A stretch of DNA of 64,000 nucleotides from Haemaphysalis longicornis (GCA_013339765.2 JABSTR010001139.1:646001-710000), one strand, 5' to 3'. Shown: positions 20,030-30,746, numbered from the stretch's first letter. Made by a program: numbers and translations. Notes: generated by a model not told the origin, from the sequence alone.

Positions 20030-21600
20030 CACCAATGCATGGCATCTCACTTCTAGTACGCCAGTGTGCTAAAGCCTGTGGCCTCCAGTGTTCACGTAAA
20101 CAATCACAGCTCCTTGTCGTCCGCCGTCACGCCAAACCAAGGAATACATTCAAACACTCCTTGATGGCCAGGCCATCACTCCAACACCCAGCATCAAGAT
20201 CCTGGGCCTACATCTCGAGGCTAACACCAAGGGTGACGTCTCGTTGCAGTGCCTCGAAAACAGCATTAATCAAGTCATACACATGATCAGGCGGGTTGCC
20301 ATCAAGAAGCGAGGCCTAAAGGAATCCGGTACCTTTCGATTGATTGAAGCCTTTGTCCTCTCGAGAGTTACTTACGTCAACCCCCTGTCTTCTTCTCGAC
20401 AAGGAAGACATAGAGATGCTTTATATAATGATTAGAAAGGCGGTCGAGCAGGCCATTGGTCTTCTCATGAGTGCGTCAAAACAGAGGCTGCTTAGCACGG
20501 GGCTCCACAAAACGGTGGAAGAGCTGAAAGAAGGCCATCTTTCTAACTAGAAGGTCCGACACAGAACTGCGATGGGTAACCGCATGCTTCACCAGATTGG
20601 ATGGGCAGCCCAGAATGTCACTCCGCTTGACGTACTCCCAGACTCTTGGCGACTAAAACTAAAGATGCTCCCTTTGCTTAGAAATATGAACCCCTCACAT
20701 CGATGAGGGTCACCGAAAAGCACGGGCTAAAGCGCTAAACACCACCCTCGGTGGGGATCATGCAGTAAATCTACACAGACGCCTCCAAACATCGAGGGCA
20801 GCAATACGCCATCATCGTGGCTACCTCCAGAACCAACCTCCTTGCGTGTACCTCGCTTAGGACCCAAGAAATGACGGCAGCAGAAGAGGCAGCCACCACC
20901 TTGGCTCTCGCTAAACCAGGGCTTCGGAGGGTAGTCATCGATTCCCAAAAAGCCTACTGGAATTACCAGTAAGGTTGGGTGTCCTGACCTGCACTGCGCG
21001 TGCTAAAAAACCACTCCCCAAACGGTTCCATTCAGCTCATCTGGACACCCCCTCACGCTTCAATGGAGGGCAACAAATACGCCCACCCAACAAGCCTGCG
21101 CTTTTACCTCCCGTGCTATGGAGCTGCACGAGGACAGTCACCCGCTTGTCATGTTCAGGGAGATAACCCAGCATTATCGCCTTCTGAGACAGACCGTACC
21201 TTCGCCTTACCCTGACCTTTCCAGAGAACAACAAACTACCCTACGGCTCATACAATCCGGGCTCCTTCCCACAGCCTACGCGTCTTCGCTGAATGTATCC
21301 GAATCGCTACGACGCTGAATGTAAATTTTTCTCAGAAGTAGGAACACTCCGCCCCGTAATCGGGGTGTGCGACTTTAGCCCTGAGCACCCTCCTCTCTTT
21401 CCGTCAACTACCCAACAAGAGCAATGGGAGATGCTGCTGTCCAGGCCCTCTCTACCTACCCAGCTTCAGCGGGTGGACAGAACACAGGCCGCGCGGACTG
21501 CCTATGGGCCCCACAGAAGAAGGAATCACTCCCCAGGGCTGCACTCTGGGCCATTCAGAAATATGAACAAAAGTATTTCTTCCTCCTCCTCCTTCTCTGC
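20030..21600 (+). mobile_element. decayed LINE fragment (RT thumb, RNase H, C-terminal region)
   Basis: Several frames in succession carry the C-terminal part of a non-LTR retrotransposon polyprotein. First comes a post-RT region (20250-20540: NQVIHMIRRVA, GLKESGTFRLIEAFVLSRVTY). Then follows an RNase H domain with YTDASKHRGQQYAI near 20766 and IQLIWTPPHASMEGNKYAH near 21028. A C-terminal portion (about 21125-21520) ends in PSTTQQEQWEMLLS. At least five frameshifts or stops separate them. The 3' end lies near a TTCCTCCTCCTCC tract (21577-21591). It belongs to the same broad group as the element at 38676-43007, whose RNase H domain is deleted. Confidence 0.8.
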
Positions 21601-21940
21601 CGCAAATCTCGTGGCCTCCGTCCGCGGCGCAGAGACGGAGAAGACAGATCGTCTAACACCGGGTTGGAGCTTACTTTAATTTTATAAAAAAGTTTCCACT
21701 CTTGTGCTACACCAATACAACTCAACCAAACACCGTTCATGCTTCATGCATTGATTTAACCTTAACAAGAATATCTCTTTGAAATAATAAATGGCGTGGT
21801 TAAGTTCATTTCACTTCTCTCTGGTTTTGCTATTTGTAGAGCGATGTGAGTGAATTTAAGTGACGTCGCATGGGTCATCGTTATGGGTGCCGTTTACAGC
21901 TTTGCTTTCCAACCACATTCACGGGGTGGATTGGCGCAAT

Positions 21941-22187
21941 TTTTTTTTTCGCTTCGTCCCCAGGGGAGGTACTACAAACGTATTGGAGCCCGTAAAGGCC
22001 GCGCAGAGTCCGCTCTGGTTGCAAACCCCTGCTCGCTCGCTCCGCGGCTCGGGCTCTGGCCTGGGTTTTTCCGCAATCTCACCCAATTTTCTTGCAATTT
22101 CCCGCGGCCTTTACGGTCTTTTCTCGCGGCCTTTACGGGCCCCATACGCTTGTAGTACCTCCCCTAGGGACGAAGCGAAAAAAAAAA
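21941..22187. mobile_element. MITE with ~62 bp terminal inverted repeats
   Basis: The left arm TTTTTTTTTCGCTTCGTCCC...GTAAAGGCCGCG (21941-22002) is the complement of the right arm 22125-22187 with about five mismatches. The centre contains TCCGCTCTGGTTGCAAACCC, which resembles part of dispersed family D, so the element may have captured or evolved from that family. No target duplication was defined because both ends are homopolymers. Confidence 0.75.
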
Positions 22188-22194
22188 GAAGAAG

Positions 22195-22398
22195 AACGAA
22201 CCCGGGCCAGAGCCAGAGCCGTGGCGGGAGCGCGCAGGGGTTTGTAACCAGAGCGGACTGACAGATCTGCGAACATAAACTGGCGACCACCTGCAGCCGC
22301 TCTTTTAGCGGGGAGGGCATTCCTGGTCTGGCAACCATGGTAGCCCCGCAAAAAAATGGCGGGAAAAATTTGCGGGTACGCCAGCCGAAATGCTACCG
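22195..22398 (-). repeat. dispersed repeat family D, copy 2 (inverted relative to copy 1)
   Basis: The complement of 19570-19776, from GAACCCGGGCC to GCCGAAATGCTACC, with substitutions spread evenly. It begins within 10 bp of the MITE at 21941-22187, suggesting that MITE plus repeat form one composite element. With copy 1 it brackets a 2.4 kb stretch in inverted orientation. Confidence 0.75.
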
Positions 22399-22915
22399 AG
22401 AAGACGCCCTCTCGCCACGTGCAGGAGAGCTAAGCCTTGCCACCACAATTACAATTCGCATAATGGAAAAGAAAAGGCCTGCAAAGAAAAGGCAACGGGC
22501 AAACCATGCCTAGAGCTAACTATATCTGAAGACGTTACTTCTGCCCGTTGCTGAATTGTTAAAGCACCAAAAGCGAAGACTCCGTGTGACAATGCCTCTT
22601 CTATACCGAGTTAATTAGCAGCCAGCGGCTTTATAAGATTAATCACTATTCCCACCCTGAGGACGCAATCAAATGTGCTGCACATAATCGCCGCATTTGT
22701 GGCGTGTTTCGCGCAGGCACGAACTAAGGTCATAGCATCTGTGCCATGGGTCAATGACTGGGGTTCGCGTCGAGGAATCGCTGATGCAATAAACGGCCAC
22801 ACTAGGAAAGTACTGTTTCGAAACACAACCACGACGACTGGAAAGCAGAGAACATGGACTAGCCAAACTTGACTTCTGGTCTAGCTGGGCACAAACCACA
22901 TGGAAGAGAAGTAAA
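22399..22915. other. unassigned stretch
   Basis: No gene or repeat family recognised. A frame of about 75 codons lies on each strand without motifs. The next feature, a LINE, begins after CAACACGAGCGCTCCC. Confidence 0.5.
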
Positions 22916-22931
22916 CAACACGAGCGCTCCC

Positions 22932-24533
22932 ATAGTGTTGTTAGGTCAAGAATAGACTACGCCTGCATTGTATACCAGTCTGCAACCAAAACAGCACTGG
23001 AAATGTTGGACCCAGTATACAACTTGGGGCTTCGCTTGGCCACAGGGGCATATCGAACAAGTCCTATTCCATCCCTTCATGTCGAATCAAACCAGTGGTC
23101 TCTAGGGTACCAGCGCGCCTACACTGCTCTGCTGTATGCCGCAAAGATGACTTCTTTGAAGAAACACCCTCTGAATACCATAATAAAAAATAACACAACT
23201 GATCATCTCTTTGAAAACCGACCATCCATTGCTCCACCTTTCCCGCTGGCAGTTTCACACCTCGTCAGCGAGTTCCAAGTTCCTCTCACTGATGTCTACT
23301 GTACCTCAGTTTATGATTTGGTCGCTCCGTGGGACACTTTCCTAATTCACTGTGACATGTCCTTTAGAGAAATTCAAAAGAAAAATGTACCAAACTTTGT
23401 CATCACTCAGTATTTTCTGTTCCTCCGTGACAAATACAAGGCAGCTGAACTTTACACAGATGCTTCAAAAACTACCACAACCGTATCCTGTGCTGCAAAT
23501 GGCCCCCTACTTACTATATCCAAAACAATGAACAGGAACACAAGTATATTCACTGCAGAGGCGCACGGTATTCTACTGGCTTTGAACCACATTCTTCGAA
23601 ACAAAGTTAAGAAGTCAGTTATATACACAGACTCTCTCAGTGTTGTCTCAAATCTTTCATCTCGGAAGGTCAGTAGAAATCGTACTTTTAATTGTGTTTT
23701 AAGAGCTCTCCACTCTGCTTATGGAGTGAAACTCATTGTCACAGTCTGCTGGGTTCCTGGCCACTGCGGCATTCCTGGAAATGAAGCTGCTGACCGTAGT
23801 GCTGCAGCTGCCGCCGTTCGAAGCAGCATAGACGTAAACAAGGTCCCATATCAAGATCGGAAACCTTTTGTAAAAAGGAAGCTGCGGGACCATTGGCAGC
23901 AACAATGGGACAGAGAAGCAGAGAATGAACTACATCTCGTTAAACCCAAAATAGAAAAGCCCCCTGCTGAAAAACATGACACATTTTTGAAGGTAGCCTT
24001 ATGCAGATTGAGAATTGGCCACACACACATCACACACTCATACCTTTTAACGGACGCAAACAAGCCACACTGTCATCGGTGTGGGGGGCAGCTCTCAGTT
24101 CTTCACATGCTTATTGAATGCAAGGTGTGCAACATAGAGAGAAAACGTCACTTTCAAGAAATATACACTCATTGCATACCCTTGCACCCTTCACTATTTT
24201 TAGCAGATAGTCCCATGTTTTCTTACAGAAGAGTCTAATTACCTTGCCGATGTTGACTTCTTGAAGTACATAACATACTCCCCATGATCTCACTTGGCCT
24301 CATGTTCGGTCACAAAACAATGGCGGTATTGTGGGGTTTTTAACACCTTGCATACCAATATTTCTTACTTTTAATTATGGCCCTATACACCAACTTCCAT
24401 AGTTTAATTTTGATGTAGTGGATTTTTTACAGATTCCATTTTAATATCGCCTCATAGCATCCCACCATTGTCATGGCGCTATTTACCCTCGTCAGTCTTG
24501 CGCCATAAAACCCTAAATCATCATCATCATCAT
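22932..24533 (+). mobile_element. 5'-truncated I-group LINE with 16 bp target duplication
   Basis: The insertion is bounded by CAACACGAGCGCTCCC at 22916-22931 and 24534-24549, an exact 16 bp duplication. It begins inside the coding region (…SRIDYACIVYQSATKTALEMLDP) and ends in a 3' UTR with a (TCA)n tail (CTAAATCATCATCATCATCATCA). This is the expected structure of a non-LTR element truncated during target-primed reverse transcription. It is related to the copy at 50173-52935: both share the YxSATKTALxMLDPV and RLRIGHTHxTHSxLLT blocks. Confidence 0.92.
23003..24238 (+). CDS. LINE polyprotein C-terminal part with RNase H domain
   Basis: An uninterrupted frame, open upstream to the truncation point near 22931, so the ATG at 23003 is simply the first internal methionine. 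Residues ~148-275 form an RNase H1 domain with all expected acidic residues: D153 (YTDASK), E186 (TAEAHG), D210 (YTDSLS) and D264 (GNEAADRSA), plus the VPGHCGIPGN loop with H254. The tail carries LCRLRIGHTHITHSYLL and a C..C..H..C-like knuckle (CHRCGGQLSVLHMLIEC), the usual end of RNase H-bearing LINE proteins. The reverse transcriptase catalytic core is missing, so the copy cannot move by itself. The intact frame suggests recent insertion. Confidence 0.88.
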   Translation: MLDPVYNLGLRLATGAYRTSPIPSLHVESNQWSLGYQRAYTALLYAAKMTSLKKHPLNTIIKNNTTDHLFENRPSIAPPFPLAVSHLVSEFQVPLTDVYCTSVYDLVAPWDTFLIHCDMSFREIQKKNVPNFVITQYFLFLRDKYKAAELYTDASKTTTTVSCAANGPLLTISKTMNRNTSIFTAEAHGILLALNHILRNKVKKSVIYTDSLSVVSNLSSRKVSRNRTFNCVLRALHSAYGVKLIVTVCWVPGHCGIPGNEAADRSAAAAAVRSSIDVNKVPYQDRKPFVKRKLRDHWQQQWDREAENELHLVKPKIEKPPAEKHDTFLKVALCRLRIGHTHITHSYLLTDANKPHCHRCGGQLSVLHMLIECKVCNIERKRHFQEIYTHCIPLHPSLFLADSPMFSYRRV

Positions 24534-24610
24534 CAACACGAGCGCTCCCTAACAACTGGTCCGCTCACGACACGCGACAAGACTGCACACAGCAACGCAC
24601 TTGAACAGTA

Positions 24611-24770
24611 GGTCATCATCATCTTCACAATAATCCGCCCGCTCATGTCCACTGCATGACGAAGGGTTCCGCCATGCTCCTCCACCAACCATTCCTGTCT
24701 TGCGATGCCCTAGTACATTCTTTGCCTCCAAATTCTTTTATTCATCGCTCCATCAAGTTAACGGGCTCTG
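24611..24770 (-). mobile_element. RTE-type LINE 3' end fragment
   Basis: Sequence beginning ATCATCATCTTCACAATAATC and containing TCCACTGCATGACGAAGG...CATTCCTGTCTTGCGATGCC aligns by eye with the 3' end of the RTE-like element at 29595 (CCCACTGCAGGGCAAAGGCC...). The (ATC)n stretch would be its tail. It is heavily diverged and short. Confidence 0.5.
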
Positions 24771-25479
24771 TTACGATTCAGCGCGCCGCTACCCTGTTCG
24801 CGTGTTCTGCAAGTTTCGTTGCACCTGTGCCATGCGGAAAGCCCGCCTTCCTCGAAGCGGATGCCGCAGCCGAGATCTCGTCTCCCCCTCTCTCACACTC
24901 AACGAGCGCCGCTACTGCCGGCCCTCACGAACTCTGGAAAGAGTTTTTGTGTGTGTTTGTACTCTTTCCGTGCCGCGTGCGAAAACACTGGGAAAGCCCG
25001 TTATTGATTGTGTGTATAAATCCCGTGATTTCTGTGGCCGTTTGGAGACCACATCGGGCTTCTGTTAAGAGCGCTGCTCTGCTAGAGCACTACTGTAACC
25101 TCGCTCGCGAGGGCACTGTTTCTATATCGTCGCATTTCACCTCTCGCCATGCAGTAAAAGCAGTCAAGTTTGCCTTCGGCTTCGTGTCATCGTCACCAAG
25201 GCAGGAACCCTTGCTGGCCGCTCGACCACCACGCTGCCACACATGACGGAGGCGACGGAGCCCGGTTCGGGGACGCCTTCCCGAATGTAACAGCCCCCTC
25301 GAGTCGTAGTCCCGTCTATCGGCAGCCGCTCCGTCACAATGGTGCTCCACCAGGTGTCACTTGCTCGCATTACCTATACAGCCCAAGTTCACTTTCCTCT
25401 CATCATTCGAGCTATGATGCGCTCAATAGTTCTCTCTCGTTTGCTGATAGTAGTAATTTTATAGTGCTATCCCTTCTTT
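24771..25479. other. unassigned stretch
   Basis: Long overlapping frames exist on both strands (24656-25246 and 25170-25628 plus, 25090-25350 minus) without a recognised domain; the plus-strand ones extend into LINE remnants. No gene is called. Confidence 0.45.
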
Positions 25480-25655
25480 CCACTGCTCGTTGGGCTGACC
25501 CATGTTTGCCTTCAAAGCGCTTACTCAGGAGCCAGGTTTCTGCCCCATATGACGTCACCGAGGGCATGCATTCGTTGTACAGCTGTCTTTTTTTCAGTGA
25601 TAAAGGGAGCCTACTGTTTATTATTTGAGCGTGCTTGGTAGCTCCTACATAATCG
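25480..25655 (-). mobile_element. RTE-type LINE reverse-transcriptase fragment
   Basis: The minus-strand frame contains ATKHAQIINSRLPLSLKKR and SYGAETWLLSKR...AQRAVER. This matches the region GRHSQIMNSSLPLSLKK...TYGAETWRLTKR...TQRAMER of the LINE at 29595-30746. Only this post-catalytic segment remains. It abuts an (AAC)n microsatellite (about 25658-25682). Confidence 0.8.
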
Positions 25656-27452
25656 CACAACAACAACAACAACAACAACAAACACAAAAACCAGCTGCCA
25701 CTATTGCGCCCAGCGCAGCACCGGCTTACCGCGCATTTTTATTGCCTTGACGACGCGGCAGGTATATAGACAAACAGTAGAAAAATAAAAGGCAGTTCTT
25801 GCGTGCCTGTTCTCCGATTCCGACGAACAGTCGTCGTCTGAGCAAAAGTAGCAACACCACGCCTTGGGGTTCGCTGCTCTCTCTCGTCTATCCTGACAGC
25901 AGGGCGCGGGCACTGCGATCTGCCCTAGCACCACCATAGCCATTAAGGTGCACAGGTGAATATGAAAAATACTTCTGTTGGTGTACGTCTCTATTGCATA
26001 TACCAGCTCAATAAAACATCTTTTTCTTGTGTATCGAGACGCAAGAGCACTTATTAATTTGTAAGGACGAAAAGGAGCAAGAACACCATGCATGGTCTGC
26101 GGCGGCCGCGACAACTAGAAACCGCGCGAAAAGAATGTGAAAAGTTCACGAAAACTGATAACGGGAATAAAGGCAATCGTGGTTGCTTGCCCACGCACAT
26201 ACAGCTATAACTCCTACACACTCCCTAAAATGGCTGCCGCCGGATATGCTCTTCCGAAAACTTTTTGATACGAGACGTTGGGACGTCGTTGCAGCAATCG
26301 GCGGAGAAGCCTATACTCAAGATACATTACTCTCCATTTAATGACGGATGACATGTTCCCGCTTTTATTAACAAAAGAACAACTAGCTATAGCGCTGGCC
26401 ATTAAAATGGCCAGTTGGTGACGGTTTAAGGCTCCGCTCCATGTTCTGGTGGTGGCCTTGTCGGTTACAGCCAAGCGAAATTTAAAACCCCACTGACATC
26501 TTTCTTTAATTTTAAGACGATGGTTCAAGCAACGTAATCTTTGTACATTTTTCTTTCATCGCAAACACCATCCTCCGTGCTTGTCTTGCAGCACCATTCC
26601 AACGTCCTGTTAGACTACCGGGCTTCAGAGACATCTAACGGCACATTAGCCGAACACGAAGACCTACGCAAAAAAAAAAAAAAAAGAGCAAAAGTAGATC
26701 GTGCAATCCGCGGCGGTCGCCCAAAATTCCCTGGCACCAGCGATGCGCAACGTTGCCGCTTCGCTGGCGGCGGTCGTTGCTGCCGCAGCCTGGGCGCATG
26801 CATAGTAATATATCGGGCCAGTGTAGTAGTCGCAGATTCCTGGCCCGCACGACGTTATGCGCCCCGACACGCTGGTTGTCGTGCACGCAAGCCACTGAGT
26901 TAGATTAGAACCCCCCACACCAGCGGTTCTCCATCATGAGCGTGCCGGGGGCCCCTTCCGGACTGGCAAAAGTGATGGGGAACCCCACGATGAGATACGT
27001 CGACCATGTCAGGATGCCGTACAATTTGCACTTTGCGGCTAATGTAGCCAGCACACTTATTCAATGCCCACCTTTTATGTAAGGCGTCTATGCTTTCGCG
27101 TGTCACATTGGCAAGCAATTCGCACTGGCAGCTTAAAGTCACCGAGCGTTTTGTGTGTCTCGCTATCAAAGCATTTCGAGGCAAGTTTTGCAACACGCCG
27201 ACGCCGATGGCGGCAGGCACTAAGGCCCCTAAAATTTTAGGGACCTGCATAGGCAGAGAGCCAAAGATGAGTCCCCAGTTGGGCTCAATAATATCCCCAG
27301 TGCACTTCCTTTCCTTTTCACCCGAATCACCTCGTGGTAGTAGTAGCCAAAGATCGTCCATGCACGTCGGGGTATTCTGACCACGTGCGCCACCCCTCCT
27401 ACAGTTTCATTACGATGAGCAAACCCAGAACGCGAAATCCGGCGTGACACTG
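25656..27452. other. long stretch without recognised genes
   Basis: Contains the (AAC)n tract, an A15 run at about 26670 and several frames of 100-150 codons on the minus strand (25701-26114, 26900-27361). They have no recognisable family motif and an uneven composition. None is supported as a gene by sequence reading alone; a spliced host gene with short exons cannot be excluded. Confidence 0.4.
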
Positions 27453-27943
27453 GGGCGGTATTCTCGTAACTGTCCCTTTTGAAAACGCCCCTTTCGCGCC
27501 ACCTTCATCGTGACGTAGTTCCAGTTAAGCAGTGAGCCTTTGATTCAAATACCGTAACTGTTCTTGCAAACGCATTTTAAAAAACTAAAACCGTATCAGA
27601 GTATCTTTTATGTGTTTATTTGAACGTATTTTGAAAAACTAAACGCGATAAAATTTTTGTTACGACGTTGAAAGTTTTCACCGCAAGGGGAGGAACGTCC
27701 AAAGATGGCAGCTGCAGTCAGCTGTTTCCTTGTGACAGTGAAGTGTAAACAATGCTGCGGCTACTCAGTTTTTCGCGGTTGGACTCCGTTTTGAGGTCGG
27801 TGACAATGCCCGTGCATCAAGATAACCATCCAGTTACGTATTTTGGCATCGACGCACTTGTGTCATGCCGACGCGGGCTTTTCCAAGGACCTGGAATGGT
27901 GACATTTTTGTGGTGCTCTACGAGTGAAAAAATGTGTAAGACA

Positions 27944-27957
27944 GGGGGGGGGGGGGG
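27944..27957 (+). repeat. G14 homopolymer
   Basis: Fourteen consecutive G residues inside the Harbinger-derived element. Length is approximate because homopolymers are poorly resolved by long reads. Confidence 0.8.
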
Positions 27958-28162
27958 TTCGTTTCTTAACGACGTACCTGTTTCGCGAGAAGTCTACGAA
28001 CGTTAAACTGGTATGTGCATGCTTAAAGTACCAATAAAAGGTTATTAATGTCATGCGGAGTGCTTGTGTAATTTTGGTCGTCTCCTCGACAGCTATCAAG
28101 CTCGCAGACGATCGTTTATTCCATTGCACCTGCTGACCCTTAGCTAGCTCACAGACGATCCT

Positions 28163-28507
28163 TTATTTCACTGTGTGGTGGCAGCGTATGATGCACAGGC
28201 TCACGGAGGGCTGCGACAGCGATATCGTTTCTTCGTTACCGGCCACTGACTGAAAGCCACCGGTAGCGAAGAAACGAAGGGCGCATAACATAACACTTGC
28301 TCCTCGACGCTGAGCCCGCGCGTCCGCCGACCAAGTTCGCCCCGGAGCACGTCGCACAGCCACCGCACGGTCCTCTTTGAGAGGCGGAAATGCTGGCGGA
28401 ATGCTTCTCGGGGGCGTATCGAACGCGTCTACATTGCTTGTCGACCGCTTGTTCCGCCGGCAAGCCAACAACAAGGCGATAACCGGCGCATTCATGACCG
28501 CTTCCAA
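28163..28507 (-). pseudogene. Harbinger-type (HARBI1-like) transposase N-terminal remnant
   Basis: The 114-residue frame contains ALRFFATGGFQSVAGNEE followed by ISLSQPSVS. This corresponds to the LRFLATGxxQxxxGxxxxxSQxxVSRxI region that precedes the DDE catalytic domain in PIF/Harbinger transposases. The catalytic acidic residues, which should lie further downstream on the minus strand, are absent: the frame stops after HHTVK and the element ends 0.7 kb later without a recognisable DDE domain. This assigns the surrounding TIR element to a superfamily. Confidence 0.65.
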
Positions 28508-28686
28508 AAACCGTCTGTTTGAAATTTAAATCTCCTGTTCGAAGAAGCCGCGGTCAAACGCATGCAGTAGTCCGCCGCGCTTGCGTTACGTCACATCCAT
28601 CAGTTTGCTTTTAGCCAATCAGGGCTCGATCAAAAGGGACACTTTTGAAAGGGATGCAAAAGGGACAAAACACGAGAATACCGCCC

Positions 28687-28959
28687 TTGGTCCAATCTGC
28701 CACGGAGCGTTTTTCACGATTTGGTAGGTTTACGGCAGTGTTGCAGCAAGCCGTGCAGGTGCTCTGAGTGCCACGCGAGGTTCAAGAGCGGGCGCGGAAC
28801 AGGACCCCGTGAAGACATGGATGCTGAACGAACCCTGTTGACGCGGCCTCCCTTCCGCATACCACTAGTCTAGTCGCGGTAATTAGCTGCTGCGCACTTG
28901 GTCCTCTTCCAAAGGATGAAGATCTATAGCTCAAGGGCCGTTGTTTTGATGCAACCTAC
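28687..28959. other. unassigned stretch
   Basis: No gene or repeat recognised between the Harbinger relic and the small MITE at 28960. Confidence 0.5.
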
Positions 28960-29087
28960 GTTGCCACCTGCCAGGTTTTGGACCGGCCCGACCGGTGTTT
29001 TAAGCAGCGGGCAGGTTGCCGGTCCATACGTAAAAACGGCCCTCATTGGGCTTTTTCTTTTTTTCTTTTTCGGGGAAAGGTGGCAAC
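28960..29087. mobile_element. short MITE with GTTGCCACCT ends
   Basis: GTTGCCACCT at the left is mirrored by AGGTGGCAAC at the right, giving a 128 bp unit. The left sub-terminal part contains repeated CCGGCCCGACCGG-like sequence. The layout resembles the 416 bp MITE at 8250 (GGGTTACCAAC ends with a GC-rich left side), which hints at related families. No certain target duplication. Confidence 0.5.
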
Positions 29088-29451
29088 CTTAATACAACCA
29101 CGTGGGGATGCAGCGCGGAAGGCGCTGGTTGAAGCGCCTTGAAAGAAGATTTACAGGACACATTCCAGCAGTGGCAGAAGCGTTGCGGGAGCACTGTATT
29201 GCCGTTAATTGTGGTTATTTAGAAGGAGGTAGTGTGTAAACGTACATCACCAAGGCACTGTCTTGCAAAGAACGACAGCATGCAATTCTCTGACTTTTTA
29301 ACGGCGACGCTGGTTAGCAAATCGCTATTTTTCGTGTCCCCAGTTTTACTAAGAAAATGCCGAAGACATACACTTAGGGAGGTTGGCCCAGATTGACCAA
29401 AACGCGCATGCCCACTGAGGGATATTGACCAAGACTGACAGAAAAAAAAAA

Positions 29452-29545
29452 GAAAACTCCAGCATTCGTCGTAATCGTGGCAACACTCGCTCAGAACGAG
29501 AAACTCCAGCGTTCGCCGTAATCGTGGTAACACTTGCTCGAAAAG
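29452..29545. repeat. two-copy 47 bp tandem repeat
   Basis: ACTCCAGCATTCGTCGTAAT at 29456 recurs as ACTCCAGCGTTCGCCGTAAT at 29503, and the flanking GTGGCAACACTCGCTC / GTGGTAACACTTGCTC follows, so the period is 47 bp with several substitutions. No function is suggested. Confidence 0.75.
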
Positions 29546-29594
29546 AGAAAGACACATCATAGCGTACGCCCATCCAAGGTGATATCCAATAATT

Positions 29595-30746
29595 CATCAT
29601 CATCATCATCATCACCAGCCTATCTACGCCCACTGCAGGGCAAAGGCCTCTCCCATTATTCTCCAATTGCCTCGGTCCTGTGCCAACTGTGACCAATTTA
29701 TCCCCGCAAACTTCTTGATCTCATCTGCCCATCTAACTTTCTGCCGCCCCCTGCAACGCTTGCCTTCTCTAGGGATCCACTCTGTTACCCTTAATGACCA
29801 GCGGTTATCTTGCCTTCGCATTACATGCCCTGCCCACGTCCATTTCTTCTTCTTAATTTCTACTAATATGTCTTTAGCACCAGTTTGCTCCCTGACCCAC
29901 TCCGCTCTCTTCTTGTCCCTTAATGTTACACCTATCATTTTCCGCTCCATCGCCCGCTGAGTCGTTCTCAATTTAAGTTGAACCCTCTTAGTGAGCCTCC
30001 AAGTTTCTGCCCCGTAGGTGAGTACCGGTAAGATGCAGCTGTCATACACTTTCTTCTTCAGCGACAATGGAAGGCTGCTATTCATTATCTGAGAATGTCT
30101 GCCATATGCACCCCACCCCATTCTGATCCTTCTAATTATCTCTGCCTCATGGTTGGGATCTGGGGTCACAACTTGGCCTAAGTAGATATATTCGCTTACC
30201 ACTTCCACTGCCTCGCCACCTATCTCAAACTGCTGTGCTGTCCCGAGGTTATTGATCATTACTTTAGTTTTCTGCATATTAATTTTCAGGCCCACGGTTC
30301 TACTCTGTTCGCCCAGTGCGGAAAGCATGCTTTGCAATTCGTCCCCCGAGTTACTTAGCAAGGCAACGTCCTCAGCAAATCTGAGGTTACTGAGGTATTC
30401 TCCATTAACCCTTACTCCCACCTGTTCCCAATCCAACGTTCTAAATACTTCTTGTAAACATGCTGTGAATAGCATTGGAGAGATTGTGTCTCCTTGTCTG
30501 ACACCCTTTCTTATAGGTATTTTACTGCTCTCCCTATGGAGGATGATCGTAGCTGTAGACCCATTGTAGATATCCTCTAGTATTCTTACATAATGCTCAT
30601 CTACCCCCTGGTTCCGTAATGCCTGAATGACTGCTAGGGTTTCGACCGAGTCAAATGCTTTCTCATAATCTATGAAGGCTATATATAGGGGTTCAGTATA
30701 CTCAGCGCACTTCTCTATCACCTGATTGATCGTGTGAATATGGTCC
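29595..30746 (-). mobile_element. 5'-truncated RTE-type LINE with 11 bp target duplication
   Basis: The insert is flanked by ATCCAATAATT at 29584-29594 and 30747-30757. On the minus strand it starts within the reverse transcriptase (MDHIHTINQVIEKC) and ends with a GAT-repeat tail next to 29595. The frame is uninterrupted for about 370 codons. It includes FIDYEKAFDSV (motif A), VRQGDTISPMLF (motif B) and a motif C read as FAED. The C-terminal part (SLKKKVYDSCILPVLTYGAETW, WAGHVMRR) is typical of RTE-clade elements annotated in ticks as endonuclease-reverse transcriptase. The upstream ATG at 30847 belongs to the target DNA, not to the element. Confidence 0.9.

Larger units (their letters stand above)
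27453..28686 (-). mobile_element. PIF/Harbinger-derived TIR element, 1.23 kb
   Basis: The ends are GGGCGGTATTCTCGT and ACGAGAATACCGCCC, with further inverted similarity (GTCCCTTTTGAAAA against TTTTGAAAGGGAT). Inside, a minus-strand frame (28163-28507) has Harbinger transposase similarity. Harbinger elements usually duplicate three bases (TWA), but no clear duplication is seen here. The element is much shorter than an autonomous copy, so it is an internally deleted relic. A 14-base G run lies inside at 27944-27957. Confidence 0.65.
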
